NCBI GenBank assembly: GCA_907163375.1
Contig: CAJQUW010008745.1
Coordinates: forward strand, 1 to 64,000
DNA length: 64,000 nt
Direction: 5' to 3'
DNA from: Prostheceraeus crozeri
Lineage: Eukaryota > Platyhelminthes > Polycladida > Euryleptidae
Part shown: positions 1-9,663 of the stretch, piece after piece
Layout: each line of letters begins with the position of its first letter
How positions within the stretch are numbered: the stretch's first letter is position 1
Notes under the pieces: model-generated
The model's database searches: none
What the model was told of the DNA's origin: nothing
Seen by the model: only the letters and a program-made list of their open reading frames with translations
Position numbers and translations under genes: made by a program

Positions 1-540
1 GAAATGTTTTAAGATTTACAAGTTAGACTAAGCGTGCTACTATTTCCAAATGAAAATGTATACATGGTTAAATCAACCACTTAACCCCATCCGTAGTCTA
101 ACAAGCTCTTTACACATGGATCGCAGTCGATTGCTATCCCTGTATCAGAAGTGTAAGCTATCTTAATTTTATTTGACACTATTTCATCTATCATCATCGT
201 CCATATGAAATGTTTTAAGATTTACAAGTTAGACTAAGAGTGCTACTATTTACCAATGAAAAAGTATACATGGTTAAATCATCCACTTAACCCCATCCGT
301 AGTCTAACAAGCTACTCTTACACATGGAAACGCAAGTCGATTGGCTCTATCCCTGTATCAGAAGTGATAAGCTATCTTCAATTTTATTTGACCACTATTT
401 CATCTACCATTATCAACTACAACACCACCCATATTGAAATGTTAAAAGATTTGCAAAGGTTTAAGCATTTAAGCGTGCTACTATTTCCAAATGAAAAAGC
501 TATAACTGGTTTAAATTATTCACTAAAGCCCATTCAAGTA
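1..540. repeat. Three tandem diverged repeat units
   Basis: The same sequence begins at 1, at 207 and at 436 (gaaatgtt(t/a)(a)aagattt..., followed by a shared stretch up to the word taaccccatccgtag in the first two units). The first two units are very alike over about 200 bases; the third is shorter and more diverged. This could be part of the inner terminal region of the Polinton, since such elements often carry subterminal tandem repeats, but that is inference. Confidence 0.7.
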
Positions 541-573
541 AGTCAGTATGAAAGCAAAGATAATACGAAATAA
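256..573 (+). CDS. Hypothetical protein in the left repeat zone (105 aa)
   Basis: An open frame starts at an ATG and runs across the second and third tandem repeat units. The product is polar with no signal peptide, membrane segment or motif that I recognise. A polyadenylation-type AATAAA overlaps its stop codon, facing an identical signal from the opposite strand, which is the arrangement seen at the other gene-block boundaries of this Polinton and is the main reason to keep it. It may be a chance frame through a repeat. Confidence 0.3.
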   Translation: MKKYTWLNHPLNPIRSLTSYSYTWKRKSIGSIPVSEVISYLQFYLTTISSTIINYNTTHIEMLKDLQRFKHLSVLLFPNEKAITGLNYSLKPIQVSQYESKDNTK

Positions 574-582
574 ACATTTATT
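569..582. terminator. Convergent polyadenylation signals, left block
   Basis: AATAAA on the plus strand (569-574) overlaps the stop codon of the plus-strand frame, and AATAAA on the minus strand (read from 582 to 577) lies just after the stop of the minus-strand frame. Two other block boundaries in this element have the same pattern. Confidence 0.5.
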
Positions 583-796
583 ATGGCATGTATTTTAAAA
601 GGTATTCATCGTCAATATCGTCCCAGAGTCTGACTTCACATAGATCACAAAAACAGTTGAGCTGCTTTAAACGTTCTTCTGCAGCGTCCCTCACGTTGTA
701 AATGTACGCCCACTCCGCCACGGTTCGCGGTTGGGAGTTAGGGGTGTACCACGACCCATATTTGATGCAACTGGCGACTTGCTGGTCATCCTCCAT
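581..796 (-). CDS. Hypothetical small acidic protein (71 aa)
   Basis: An ATG-started minus-strand frame with two CxxC-like cysteines near its C-terminus and an acidic tail. I do not recognise the family. Coding-like sequence, rich in Ser-Pro and Thr-Pro then basic, continues upstream on the same strand to about 1,065, so this may be the end part of a larger gene read away from the polymerase promoter. The region between has long T runs and may be damaged. It is an element gene of unknown function at best. Confidence 0.3.
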   Translation of the reverse strand: MEDDQQVASCIKYGSWYTPNSQPRTVAEWAYIYNVRDAAEERLKQLNCFCDLCEVRLWDDIDDEYLLKYMP

Positions 797-1125
797 CACA
801 TCGTCAGTATCGTAAAAAAAAAAAACATATGAGAAAAAAAAAGATACTGTCCTCCCTCACGCCTGTTAATTCGGGACCACTCCTTCTCACATACACTCTC
901 CTCTTTCCTCGTCCGCTGGTAATGATTACTTTCGTATATTTTCCAGTCGGTACACCTTCTCCACCTTCGCCTTTCTTGGTGCATTTGGTGTAACGAGCGC
1001 CTTTGGTGTTGAGCATGGAGAGGAGAACTCCAATGCGGTATTTGGTGTTGTTGGAGGGCTTGTCATGTTGACTGTGAATAATGACTTTGAAATGTTTTCT
1101 AATTTCTTAAGTATAACACAAGCAG

Positions 1126-1171
1126 CCAATCAGAATGAACATCCAATGAATGAAGAGAATGAAAGTATATA
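1126..1171 (+). promoter_or_regulatory. Left Polinton promoter: CCAAT, CCAAT, TATA
   Basis: CCAAT boxes at 1126-1130 and 1143-1147 are 17 bases apart, and a TATATA box follows at 1166-1171 after an 18-base gap. The right end of the element has the same three boxes with the same spacing in mirror orientation. It should drive the leader and DNA polymerase unit on the plus strand. Confidence 0.75.
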
Positions 1172-1343
1172 CAGCAAAGTGATATCCGTATCATTTCACT
1201 CTGTCTTTGAGACGCATAATTGAACTGTTCTCTGACGAATTCTGTATTTGAGGCGTACAAGTGAACTGCTCTTTAGTGAATTTCAAATTTGAGTGAAGTC
1301 TCTATCTTGTTGAAGTATCAAGCTTAAACATAATTTCGTTCAA

Positions 1344-1414
1344 ATGGTAAGTTGAAAATTTCCTCTCTCATCTCACCTCAAACGTGTCACTAATAGCATC
1401 TTCCACAATTTCAG
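1344..1414 (+). other. ATG-only leader exon and 68-base intron (left)
   Basis: An ATG (1344-1346) is followed at once by GTAAG, and a pyrimidine-rich stretch ends in TTTCAG at 1414, giving a 68-base GT-AG intron. The exon after it begins GCATCAACTTC. A 68-base intron with closely similar sequence, also directly after an ATG and before GCATCTACTCC, is found in mirror orientation at 17,432-17,499. Splicing is predicted only from these consensus sites. Confidence 0.6.
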
Positions 1415-4400
1415 GCATCAACTTCATCACCAACACCCTCCCTTCTCGAGGAAAGTTTAGAGTTGTTGAGTCAAGGTAGGTTGTAACAATACACTGAGAC
1501 TTTAACAGAGATGAAAGAATGATTTCTCTTTCAGGTGATACCAGTTCCATCTCGTGCGAGTACATCTAAACATTGTCGCGGGAATGTGACGATCGGCAAT
1601 GTGTGACTGTGGACGACATCTTCACGAGGAAGCGTGATCTCATCCGGACACATCAAGCGAGGTGTTTTGTAGGGACTAAGCCGGCATCAATCTCCGAAGG
1701 TAGGGATGATTCTGTTAACGATGTCTCCTTTTCTTGCGATTTATGCATTCAGTCTTTCGAGACACGTTTTGAACTATCTTCGCACAGACTTCAACATACA
1801 CACACGAACGATACCTACACCAACGGTACCTCCTCTATCCGACTCACTGAGGTGTCCATAAATAATTTAGTGAGGAACTACCAGATGGACTCCTCAGAAA
1901 CCATTGCTAACTTTGAGGAATGGTTTCATCAAAATTCATCATTGATAGAAGCGCTCTTCAACAATTTAGACAATTTTTGAATGAAGGCGCTCATCTATCT
2001 TAAAATAAAATATGTAAAAATCGACCACCATACTGGACAAATAATAGAGAGGTTTGAGTTTCACATACCCTCCTCTCCTGCAACCGAAGTTGTAGACTGT
2101 GAGTCTTGGATAAATTTTCATATCCAAGGGTTAAAATTAAATATAGATAAATTTAACGAGCGTGATAGTGGACTCGTTTTTGATGGTATTGAGACCGCTA
2201 TGATCAAAATCAGTTTATTAGGAAATCATAGCGGTCGAGGCTCCTTTAAACTTCCGAAAAATTTAAGAAATAAAGCAGCAGTCATTTCTGTAGATTGCGA
2301 ATCGCAATGTTTTAAGTATGCCGTCCTCTCCATTCTCCACTATAATGATGTGCAGAATAGTCGATACCGCAAGAGTAAGTATCAACAGTGGGAGAATGAA
2401 TTAAACTTCGATGACTGTAATAGTGACGATATGAAAATTAAAGATATAGAAAATTTGAAAAATTGAACAACATCAAAATAGTTCTCCATGTTTGGGAAAA
2501 GGGATTGAAGGGTGTGCGCTACAACTCGCGTTCGAGTTGTTATGAACGTACAGTAAACCTGTTATTAGTAAAACAGGATGATAGTGAGGAATGGCACTAC
2601 TGTGGTATTCCCAAAATCTCTCGCTTATACCACCACTTAGAAAACTCTAGTAGAGAGTTATATTACTGCGACAGATGTATTCGCCACTTTAGGAGGAAAA
2701 CTAAATTTGAAACTCATTACGAATGGTGTAAGCGAGGTAAACTGCAAATGGAGCGCATGCCCAAAGATAAGGAGTTTTCATATAGAGAGAATGGTGATGA
2801 ACTAAGTCCTCTTCGTGTCATCTATGCTGACATCGAATGTTATATCGATGATAACATCCATCGACCAGCAGCCATTTCCTGCTATGAAGTATGGCATGAT
2901 CACTTTAGGGGTAGGCAAAATAAAATGCGCGTCTGGCAAGGTGAGGATTGTATTTACCAATTCCTACAATTCCTCGAACAGGCTGTAAAATTTCAACAAA
3001 AACATGATGGTGAACTCTATCGCAGATCATTGCATATGACAGCAGATGATCAAGCAAAATTTGATAGTTGCAACGTTTTGCCCCAAATGTAGGAAAACAT
3101 TTGACGATGATAAGATTAAGAAAGTGCGCGACCATGATCACATCACTGCTAAATTTAGAAAACGCACTCTGTTCAAAATGTAATTTTTCGCTGAGGATGA
3201 AGCGGCGTACATTACCCGTCATTTTCCACAATTTCAAGGGCTACGACAGCCATATGATAATAAAAGGAGGTTTAGGTCAAATGAAAGAGTGGAAGCTTGA
3301 TGTAATAGCGCAAACGAGAGAGAAGTTTATGGCCATGACAGCAAAAGTGCCTGTCGATAAAACTAAAGAAAATAAGACGGTCTATTTTGATATAAAATTT
3401 TTAGATTCCTACCAATTTATGACTGCATCACTGGCCTCTCTCGTGCAAAATCTAAAGTCTCTTCCACTAACACAAAATCTTAAGAAACAATACCCAAATC
3501 TAACCGATGAAGTCATCACACGGAAAGGAGTCTTTCCATATGCATATTTTGATGCGATTAGTAAACTCGGCGAGACTTCTCTTCCGCCCATAGATAAATT
3601 TAAAAATGATTTGACCGGCGCAGAATGTAAGACCGAAGATTATGATCATGCACAAGATGCATGGATAAAATTTGACTGCCATACATTTGGTGAATATATG
3701 ATTGCCTACCTTAAGTTAGATGTATTTTTGCTGGCTGATGTATTTCAGGAGTTTCGACGAGTGGCATTAGAAGAAGATAAGTTAGATCCCGTCCACTTTG
3801 TCAGTCTACCAGCCATGTCATTTAAGTCTGCTTTTAAAATGACTGGTGAGACCATTCATCTCTTACAAGATCCAGAGATGTATAATTTATTTGAGCGAGG
3901 AATTCGCGGTGGTCTCACATTTGTAAATAAACATAGGTTAAAATCTGAAACAGTAGGTAATGATCATACCCATCTGAAGTATTATGCCAAAATAATTTGT
4001 ATGGTAGTTCATTATCCAAACCGCTACCTCACTCTGAGTTTAGCTGGTTAGATGATAGTGATATTCAACATTTCTCCAACCCTTCTAACATACTAGCAAT
4101 TCCAGATGAAGGTGATTGGGGATATTATTTTGAGATAGATCTAATCTATCCAAATAATATTAAACATAAAACCGTAGATTTTCCACTCGCACCCGAATCA
4201 GGTGAAGTGAGCAAAGATATGTTTTCCGACTTTATGAAACAATTTCATAAAGATTTAGAATCATGTGGACAACCCGACTATAAGCCTTGCCGCAAACTTT
4301 TGCTCACTCAATATGATAAAGAAAACTATCTAGTCCACTTTAGCATCTTAAAATTTTATTTAGAAATGGGCATGATTTTAAAAAGAGTTCACCGCATTAT

Positions 4401-5334
4401 TAAATTTAGACAGAAAGCCTTCCTCAAGCCATATATTGATAGCAACAGCCAGAAACGTGCACTAGCCCAAAATAACTTTGAAAAAGATTTCTATAAATAT
4501 AAGAACAACAGTCTATTTGGTAAGACGATGGAGGATGTTAGAAAGCGCGTAAACTACAAACTAGTTAATGATGATCAAAAGTATCACAAATTGACCTCAT
4601 CACCTCTATTCATCGATAGAGACATAATCGATGAGGATCTTGTAGGTATTAAAATGATAAAATCTGAAGTTGAGTTGTGCAAACCCATCTATATTGGTCA
4701 AGCTGTTCTAGATTACTCCAAGCTTGAAATGTATCAACTCTTCTATAAAATACTAAAACCGTGTCCTCTCGTAAAAGAGGTTCGTTTGTTGGGTGGTGAT
4801 ACAGATAGTTTCTTTTTAGGTATTACCACTCAAAAAGATTTAAATTTCAATGAAGTAGGAAAATCTTTAGAAAGATATTTTGATACATCAAATTATCCTG
4901 CTGATCATCCACTCTACTCCATCAAAAATAAGGCAAAACTTGGCTGCTTTAAGGATGAGACAGCAGGGAAGGAAATAGATGAAATGATTCTCCTCCGTCC
5001 AAAAATGTATTCTATGAAATTAAAGGATAGCGACGATAGTATTAAGCGTGCTAAAGGCATATCAAGATCATTGGTCTCTAACATGAAACATAAGAATTTC
5101 AGGAAAGCCTATAGAAATAAAAATATAACGTTTGTCAATATGACAATCTTAAAATCTAAGTCGCATGAGATCAAAACTCATACTTTTAGGAAACGGGCGC
5201 TTTCAGCATGGGAGGATAAGAGGTGCTGGTTAGAACACAACATATCTCTTCCACATGGACATCCTGACACAAACATACCACCACCCAAAAGAATTAAACT
5301 CACACTACCACATTCAGGAGACGTCTTAGCATAA
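1415..5334 (+). pseudogene. Protein-primed type B DNA polymerase of the Polinton (pPolB), broken
   Basis: This is the element's replicative polymerase with its leader region; it copies the element by protein priming. Visible parts, left to right: a C2H2-type finger near 1,740-1,800; the typical Polinton N-terminal segment with a second Cys/His finger near 2,660-2,730; exonuclease motif I (YADIECYID) near 2,830; exonuclease II (HNFKGYDSH) near 3,230; exonuclease III (YLKLDVFLLADVF) near 3,710; palm motif B (NNSLFGKTMEDV) near 4,500; palm motif C (GGDTDSFF) near 4,800; and a KMYSMKL element near 5,000. Order and spacing fit the family. The gene is broken in about four places. It lies downstream of the left promoter and converges on the minus-strand structural genes. 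Confidence 0.92.
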
Positions 5335-5540
5335 TCATCCTTAACTTAGTATTTTGATGTTGATTTCTGTAGATAAACATTGTTGTTTTATGTATCGCAT
5401 GAGATTGTTTTTTTCCTTGTGAATATGTGTCCACATCTGTACATTCCCCATGTGATGACTTTTCCACTGAAAGACATTTTTCCTATCCCTGTATATTTCC
5501 ACCCTTCACGAAGTAAAAAGACTTTTTGTATATAACAATG

Positions 5541-5625
5541 TTTATTGAAGTGCGCTCATGTATATATTTTCAGTGGATGTTGTATAAAGTCTATTCCTTC
5601 ACATTCATGTACATATTTCAATAAA
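5541..5625. terminator. Overlapping convergent polyadenylation signals
   Basis: AATAAA for the minus-strand block lies at 5546-5541, about 95 bases past the stop at 5641, and AATAAA for the polymerase unit lies at 5620-5625. The signals have passed each other, so the two transcripts should overlap by roughly 80 bases or more at their 3' ends. Confidence 0.55.
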
Positions 5626-5640
5626 CATATCACAATGACT

Positions 5641-7161
5641 TCACTTTGTTTTCCGAAACACTAACGTTATGAGGGATTTAGTATCTTTCACATGGATGCA
5701 CTCTTGTAAACCATTGGTAATTTTGATAGCAATAGAGGGTATAGTTTGTTTGACGACGGGATGATAGAAAATAGATTCAAACATCTTCTCGACTATTCCA
5801 TATGAAGCGTCTTTATCATGAATGAAATCACGTAAAATGTATTCTTTTTTCTCACCAACAGAAATAGGTAGAATCAAATCACTTTGAATGTAAAGGTGCT
5901 GTTCATGTTTATCAAGTGTCATTGGTGTTTCTATACCAATCGTATGCGCAGCAGCAAACACAGTTTGTAGCATTGAAAAACCAAAGAGTTTTTTCAAATT
6001 TTTACTCAATTGACATTGAATGTCATCACCCAGTTTCAGAACAACGCGTTGATTTTCAATTGAAAACGAAATGTGGTGTGTCTTTACATCATATTTACTT
6101 TTCATCACATGCTTCAACTTCTGTTGTATATAAGGATTTACTACATGAATGAAGCTTTCAACTGTATGATATAGACGCGGCATTATATTGATAGCAACTT
6201 TAGATTCTTCATAAGACTGGTAAATTTTCTTGATGCGATCGCCATAGATGTCCACCCACCATTCATCATTAACTGAATCAGCTTTAGTGTGATATTCATG
6301 AGAAGCATACACCACACCGCTTCCAATAATAGGTGTATAATGTCTTACAAAATGACGCAAGGTTGGAGAGAAATAAACTGTAAGTTTGTCATTATATTTC
6401 TGAATAACCAACTTATTTTTGTCCGCCATAATTTTCTCTCCATACTTCTTACCCACAGTCTCATTCCATCGTTTTACTAACTCAATAAGTGATAAAGGTT
6501 GAACACCACGCTTTTTCAAAATGATGCGTTCTTCGCATTCTACAACATCTTCATCAAATATTTTAAATCTATAATGAAATTTGTTGATTCGATTTGAATA
6601 AACTTTTCTAACATTTGCAGTAGCAATTGACGTTAGATGTAGTCCATGACCAAAACCGAGATGCGGATAGAATTCACTATCCAACCTCAGCGTAAGACCT
6701 TTAGTAAAAGAATGAAAGCGGAGGAACTGTCTCCCACTCCAATGATAGATAGTAAACTCATAAGCTTTCTGATTTTTATTCTTCATGATGGAAGTATTAC
6801 CACTGTTGAATGCCTTAATAATTTTCTCATTCCCAAATGGCTCATAAGAATCTGATTTTATCTGAATCCATTCATAGTTCCACTTTCCATCTGATGTTAA
6901 ATTGTATGGGAACTGGAATGCATTATTCATCGTTATTCCATCATGGGTGCGAGGAGTCAATATCATTTCTTCCAAATCATTCACATTCTGAATATTGCTA
7001 TCATAGCAAATACTAGAAACGCCAACCTCCCATTCACCTTCTAAATGCAGTGGGCGATTTAATTCTACTCGATAGTCTGATGGTTTATTTTTGGGAAATT
7101 TATTCATAGAAGCATTACTGGGCAAGTAGATTAGAAACGAGTCCTTATTTTCACTTTCCAT
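5641..7161 (-). CDS. Large Polinton protein, probably structural (paralogue A, 506 aa)
   Basis: The start at 7161 is chosen because MESENKD follows an ATGCAAA box at the distance seen for other genes of this element; the frame also has an ATG at 7191. The N-terminus has an LIYLPSNAS segment followed about 30 residues on by LEGEWEVGVSSICY. The adjacent gene shares this pair of motifs (HILLSNAAT and LNGNWEVGVTQLVY), so the two are ancient duplicates. Both are beta-rich in appearance, without membrane segments. Proteins with this N-terminus are common next to capsid genes in animal Polintons, so a virion surface or penton/fibre-like role is plausible but unproven. The gene looks whole. Confidence 0.6.
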   Translation of the reverse strand: MESENKDSFLIYLPSNASMNKFPKNKPSDYRVELNRPLHLEGEWEVGVSSICYDSNIQNVNDLEEMILTPRTHDGITMNNAFQFPYNLTSDGKWNYEWIQIKSDSYEPFGNEKIIKAFNSGNTSIMKNKNQKAYEFTIYHWSGRQFLRFHSFTKGLTLRLDSEFYPHLGFGHGLHLTSIATANVRKVYSNRINKFHYRFKIFDEDVVECEERIILKKRGVQPLSLIELVKRWNETVGKKYGEKIMADKNKLVIQKYNDKLTVYFSPTLRHFVRHYTPIIGSGVVYASHEYHTKADSVNDEWWVDIYGDRIKKIYQSYEESKVAINIMPRLYHTVESFIHVVNPYIQQKLKHVMKSKYDVKTHHISFSIENQRVVLKLGDDIQCQLSKNLKKLFGFSMLQTVFAAAHTIGIETPMTLDKHEQHLYIQSDLILPISVGEKKEYILRDFIHDKDASYGIVEKMFESIFYHPVVKQTIPSIAIKITNGLQECIHVKDTKSLITLVFRKTK

Positions 7162-7194
7162 ATTATTCACATTGGAAAAATATATTAGCATACG

Positions 7195-7201
7195 TTTGCA
7201 T
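7195..7201 (-). promoter_or_regulatory. ATGCAAA box before paralogue A
   Basis: ATGCAAA on the minus strand, 33 bases before the ATG at 7161. It overlaps the stop codon of the upstream gene. Confidence 0.55.
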
Positions 7202-8598
7202 TAACTCTTCATTCGGAAATGGAGTGTGATACTTGTCACAGCATCTTTATGAAAAGGAATCAACGCACCAGCATCGTCATAAATGGCAATATCAATTTGT
7301 GGGATGTAGTTTGATTTCAGCTTTGTATAATGCACTTTCTTGAAAGTATGCTCAGATAAAATACTGCAGCTCTTTGGCTGGTATGGTATCATTGCTAGCA
7401 ATGGAGCTTCAACATCTCCCACACGTACATCTTCACCAATATTGGAATATATCTGAAAATAGTTAATACGACGCGATAGCGACATGTCTGCGCTAGCTTT
7501 GGTTACAGTACCACTTTTAAAGATATTTTGGTCAAAACCCAAAATGTCCATTAGAGTTTTATCCATAATTAGTTCAATACCTTTTCCACTTATAGTGAGA
7601 GACAAAGTACCTTCTTTTTCAGAAAATGAAATATGTTGCTCATTAATCACTTCATTTAAATAATCTACAACCAATTTAACCGAAGTAATAATGCGAGGCA
7701 TCAACACTCTTGTTTCATGTAAGAAACCACCAAAAGGCTCTACACACTTTCTGTATAAAGATACGGCCCATTCTGTATCAAATTGATTTGGCCTTTCACA
7801 TGGTAAATGTTGCATATCAGATTTTCCATGAACAGCTGCAGAACGATGTCGTAAGAACTGATGAAAATCTTTTGAACAAACTAATACTAGATCATCATCA
7901 TTTAATTTGCTTATTGCAATATGATTAGATGATTTGATATAAGTCAATGTTGCCACTTGTTTACCATCAACTCGAAGGAGATAATTAAATTTCTTCAATA
8001 ATGTTTCAGGAGTCATGTTTGTCTTTCTTGGCTTAATCACAATCTTCTTCACCAACGTCTTCTCATTTCTTGGAATAAGATCTACATAATAAGCTTCCTC
8101 TCGATATATTAACTGTTTATGACCACTTATGTGGTAATTAACGTTAAAATTATCATAGCTTGTTAAGGCGCTAGCGAGGTAGCCTAAATCATTTCTTAAA
8201 CTTGGACTTAAACCAACAATCCAATCTTTCTCAACTACATGATGTACATAATTATAATCATCATTGTGCGGAGTAAATTGGACAATATGTTTACACGCTT
8301 TATTCAAGAAATCATATATAAACTTTTTACATGATAAGAGATCTTTCTTTGACCACTGTGGAATGTATACTCGGCACCCCTTTTCACATTGATAAGCAGC
8401 TGTACGCCTCATATTAATAGTCATCACCTCATGATCAAAAGTATAGACACAGTTGCTATAAACAAGTTGAGTGACACCCACTTCCCAATTCCCATTTAGC
8501 TGTTGTGCATGATCAATGGGAGTAGAAAAGAGTGCGGCTCGATTACTAGTAAATCTCTTTGTAGCCGCATTGCTAAGCAAAATATGATAAAACGACAT
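7201..8598 (-). CDS. Large Polinton protein, probably structural (paralogue B, 465 aa)
   Basis: The frame begins at the ATG at 8598 (MSFYHILLSN), 22 bases after an ATGCAAA box. It shares an N-terminal signature with its downstream neighbour (LLSNAATKRF, then NGNWEVGVTQLVY), and later segments also correspond, for example SRRINYFQIYSN here and HLYIQSD in the neighbour. No catalytic motif or membrane segment is seen. I infer a virion structural role from the company it keeps and from its size. It is divergently arranged with the plus-strand PC4-like gene, with only about 35 bases between the two start codons. The gene looks whole. Confidence 0.6.
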   Translation of the reverse strand: MSFYHILLSNAATKRFTSNRAALFSTPIDHAQQLNGNWEVGVTQLVYSNCVYTFDHEVMTINMRRTAAYQCEKGCRVYIPQWSKKDLLSCKKFIYDFLNKACKHIVQFTPHNDDYNYVHHVVEKDWIVGLSPSLRNDLGYLASALTSYDNFNVNYHISGHKQLIYREEAYYVDLIPRNEKTLVKKIVIKPRKTNMTPETLLKKFNYLLRVDGKQVATLTYIKSSNHIAISKLNDDDLVLVCSKDFHQFLRHRSAAVHGKSDMQHLPCERPNQFDTEWAVSLYRKCVEPFGGFLHETRVLMPRIITSVKLVVDYLNEVINEQHISFSEKEGTLSLTISGKGIELIMDKTLMDILGFDQNIFKSGTVTKASADMSLSRRINYFQIYSNIGEDVRVGDVEAPLLAMIPYQPKSCSILSEHTFKKVHYTKLKSNYIPQIDIAIYDDAGALIPFHKDAVTSITLHFRMKS

Positions 8599-8620
8599 TT
8601 TTATATTGCTAATCTGCAAC

Positions 8621-8627
8621 TTTGCAT
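8621..8627 (-). promoter_or_regulatory. ATGCAAA box in the 35-base divergent spacer
   Basis: ATGCAAAGTTG is read on the minus strand 22 bases before the ATG at 8598. The same spacer must also hold whatever starts the plus-strand gene at 8634, so this may be a two-way promoter. Confidence 0.6.
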
Positions 8628-8633
8628 AACATC

Positions 8634-8990
8634 ATGAAGACTTGGATTTTGGACTCTCTACAATATATCAGAGTTGATCGTGATGGAAACGTACATTTCA
8701 AAAATTCTCATGGTCATACATCAAGAGGTATTACATTAACATGGCGACAATTTGTCAACCTCAATGATATCATGAGGGATTTGGAATATTTTGAAACATT
8801 AAGATTCATCTCCTTGGGTGATCAAGTTTGGCTTCAACATTACAGAAATGAAATTCAAATCTACCATTCTCATTCCGCAAACTGTTTCTCATTTCGCAAA
8901 TACAATTGGGAGAAGTATAGAAGATACATACATCGCTCCATCATGACATTTATTCGTCGTGAGTTCATCGCCCTACTATGCAAATCTTAA
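8634..8990 (+). CDS. PC4-like small protein, paralogue 1 (118 aa)
   Basis: The ATG at 8634 gives MKTWILDSLQYIRVDRDGNV. The segment RGITLTWRQFVNLNDIMRDL resembles the strand-helix end of the PC4/Sub1 single-strand-DNA-binding coactivator fold (KGISLNPEQWSQLKEQI). A second half with the same shape follows (LGDQVWLQHY ... FSFRKYNWEKYRRYIHRSI), as if the fold were repeated. It is a tandem duplicate of the next gene, with shared words WEKY, HRSI and LDSLQ. PC4-like proteins act in transcription start and in single-strand binding. The match is by eye and weak, so the role is inference. The gene looks whole. Confidence 0.5.
   Translation: MKTWILDSLQYIRVDRDGNVHFKNSHGHTSRGITLTWRQFVNLNDIMRDLEYFETLRFISLGDQVWLQHYRNEIQIYHSHSANCFSFRKYNWEKYRRYIHRSIMTFIRREFIALLCKS
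8978..8984 (+). promoter_or_regulatory. ATGCAAA box before PC4-like paralogue 2
   Basis: ATGCAAAT on the plus strand lies 28 bases before the ATG at 9013, at the very end of the preceding coding region. Confidence 0.5.
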
Positions 8991-9012
8991 TCAGATATGA
9001 TTACCACGCACC

Positions 9013-9663
9013 ATGAGTTGGAAATTAGATTCCCTACAACGTATTGAAACGGATCATGATCGAAACGTCTATTTCAAAGATTCAACTGGAAATGTGAGAA
9101 GAGAGTTTGCTTTATCTTATCGTCATTTTCAATCTCTACATCATATCATGAAGGACTTGAAATACTTCTATATGAAAAGACATTCACGTATTGGAAATCG
9201 CATCTGGCTGCGCGTCAACAATCGGCGAATTCAACTCTATCATTCCCAACTTCATACTAACTTCACATTTCATCAAGGTAGTTGGGAAAAGTATAAAAGG
9301 AAGGTACATCGCTCAATTTACTCATTCTTTCATCATGAAGCGCCATCGCTACACCATCGTCAACATTCTCCGTCGCTTCAGACTCTACACCAAAATCGAT
9401 CTCACAACATTACGCCAACAGCTTCCAAACAGCAAGTATTACCCGGGCCGTCCTCAAATGTTAGTGGTGAAGATGAACAATTCACGGAATCTTCAACTCT
9501 TCCCAAATGGGACTGTACAGATTCTCGGCGCCCTTTCTCATTCATCGGCGCAGTCAATGCGCTTAGAGCTACAAAGACTACTACGTCGGATATGGAAGAG
9601 GGAGAGGTGTGTGATGTCGAATCTGACTGTGGACAATATGGTGATCTCTACTCAATTGAGTGA
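9013..9663 (+). CDS. PC4-like protein, paralogue 2, with long C-terminal extension (216 aa)
   Basis: Residues 1 to about 110 match the upstream paralogue (LDSLQRIETDHDRNVYFKDS, LSYRHFQSLHHIMKDL, IGNRIWLRV, WEKYKRKVHRSI). Beyond that the frame stays open for about 325 bases through a polar, His/Ser-rich, finally acidic tail that the paralogue lacks. That tail lies entirely over the start of the TBP-like gene in another frame. The tail may be a real overprinted extension or simply an open run opposite constrained codons. Function is inferred as single-strand binding or coactivator-like, with low certainty. Confidence 0.45.
   Translation: MSWKLDSLQRIETDHDRNVYFKDSTGNVRREFALSYRHFQSLHHIMKDLKYFYMKRHSRIGNRIWLRVNNRRIQLYHSQLHTNFTFHQGSWEKYKRKVHRSIYSFFHHEAPSLHHRQHSPSLQTLHQNRSHNITPTASKQQVLPGPSSNVSGEDEQFTESSTLPKWDCTDSRRPFSFIGAVNALRATKTTTSDMEEGEVCDVESDCGQYGDLYSIE
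9292..9299 (+). promoter_or_regulatory. TATA box before the TBP-like gene
   Basis: TATAAAAG, a consensus TATA element, lies within the upstream coding region, 35 to 42 bases before the ATG. It may be coincidental, since it encodes the Lys-Tyr-Lys-Arg stretch of the PC4-like protein. Confidence 0.35.

Noticed and set aside
5916-6855. Plus-strand frames across the large structural gene
   Set aside because: Shadows of the minus-strand gene, which has the conserved motifs and promoter box.
9191-9334. 48-codon upstream extension of the TBP-like frame
   Set aside because: It lies over the conserved part of the PC4-like gene and has no similarity to TBP; the ATG at 9335 gives a core-sized protein.
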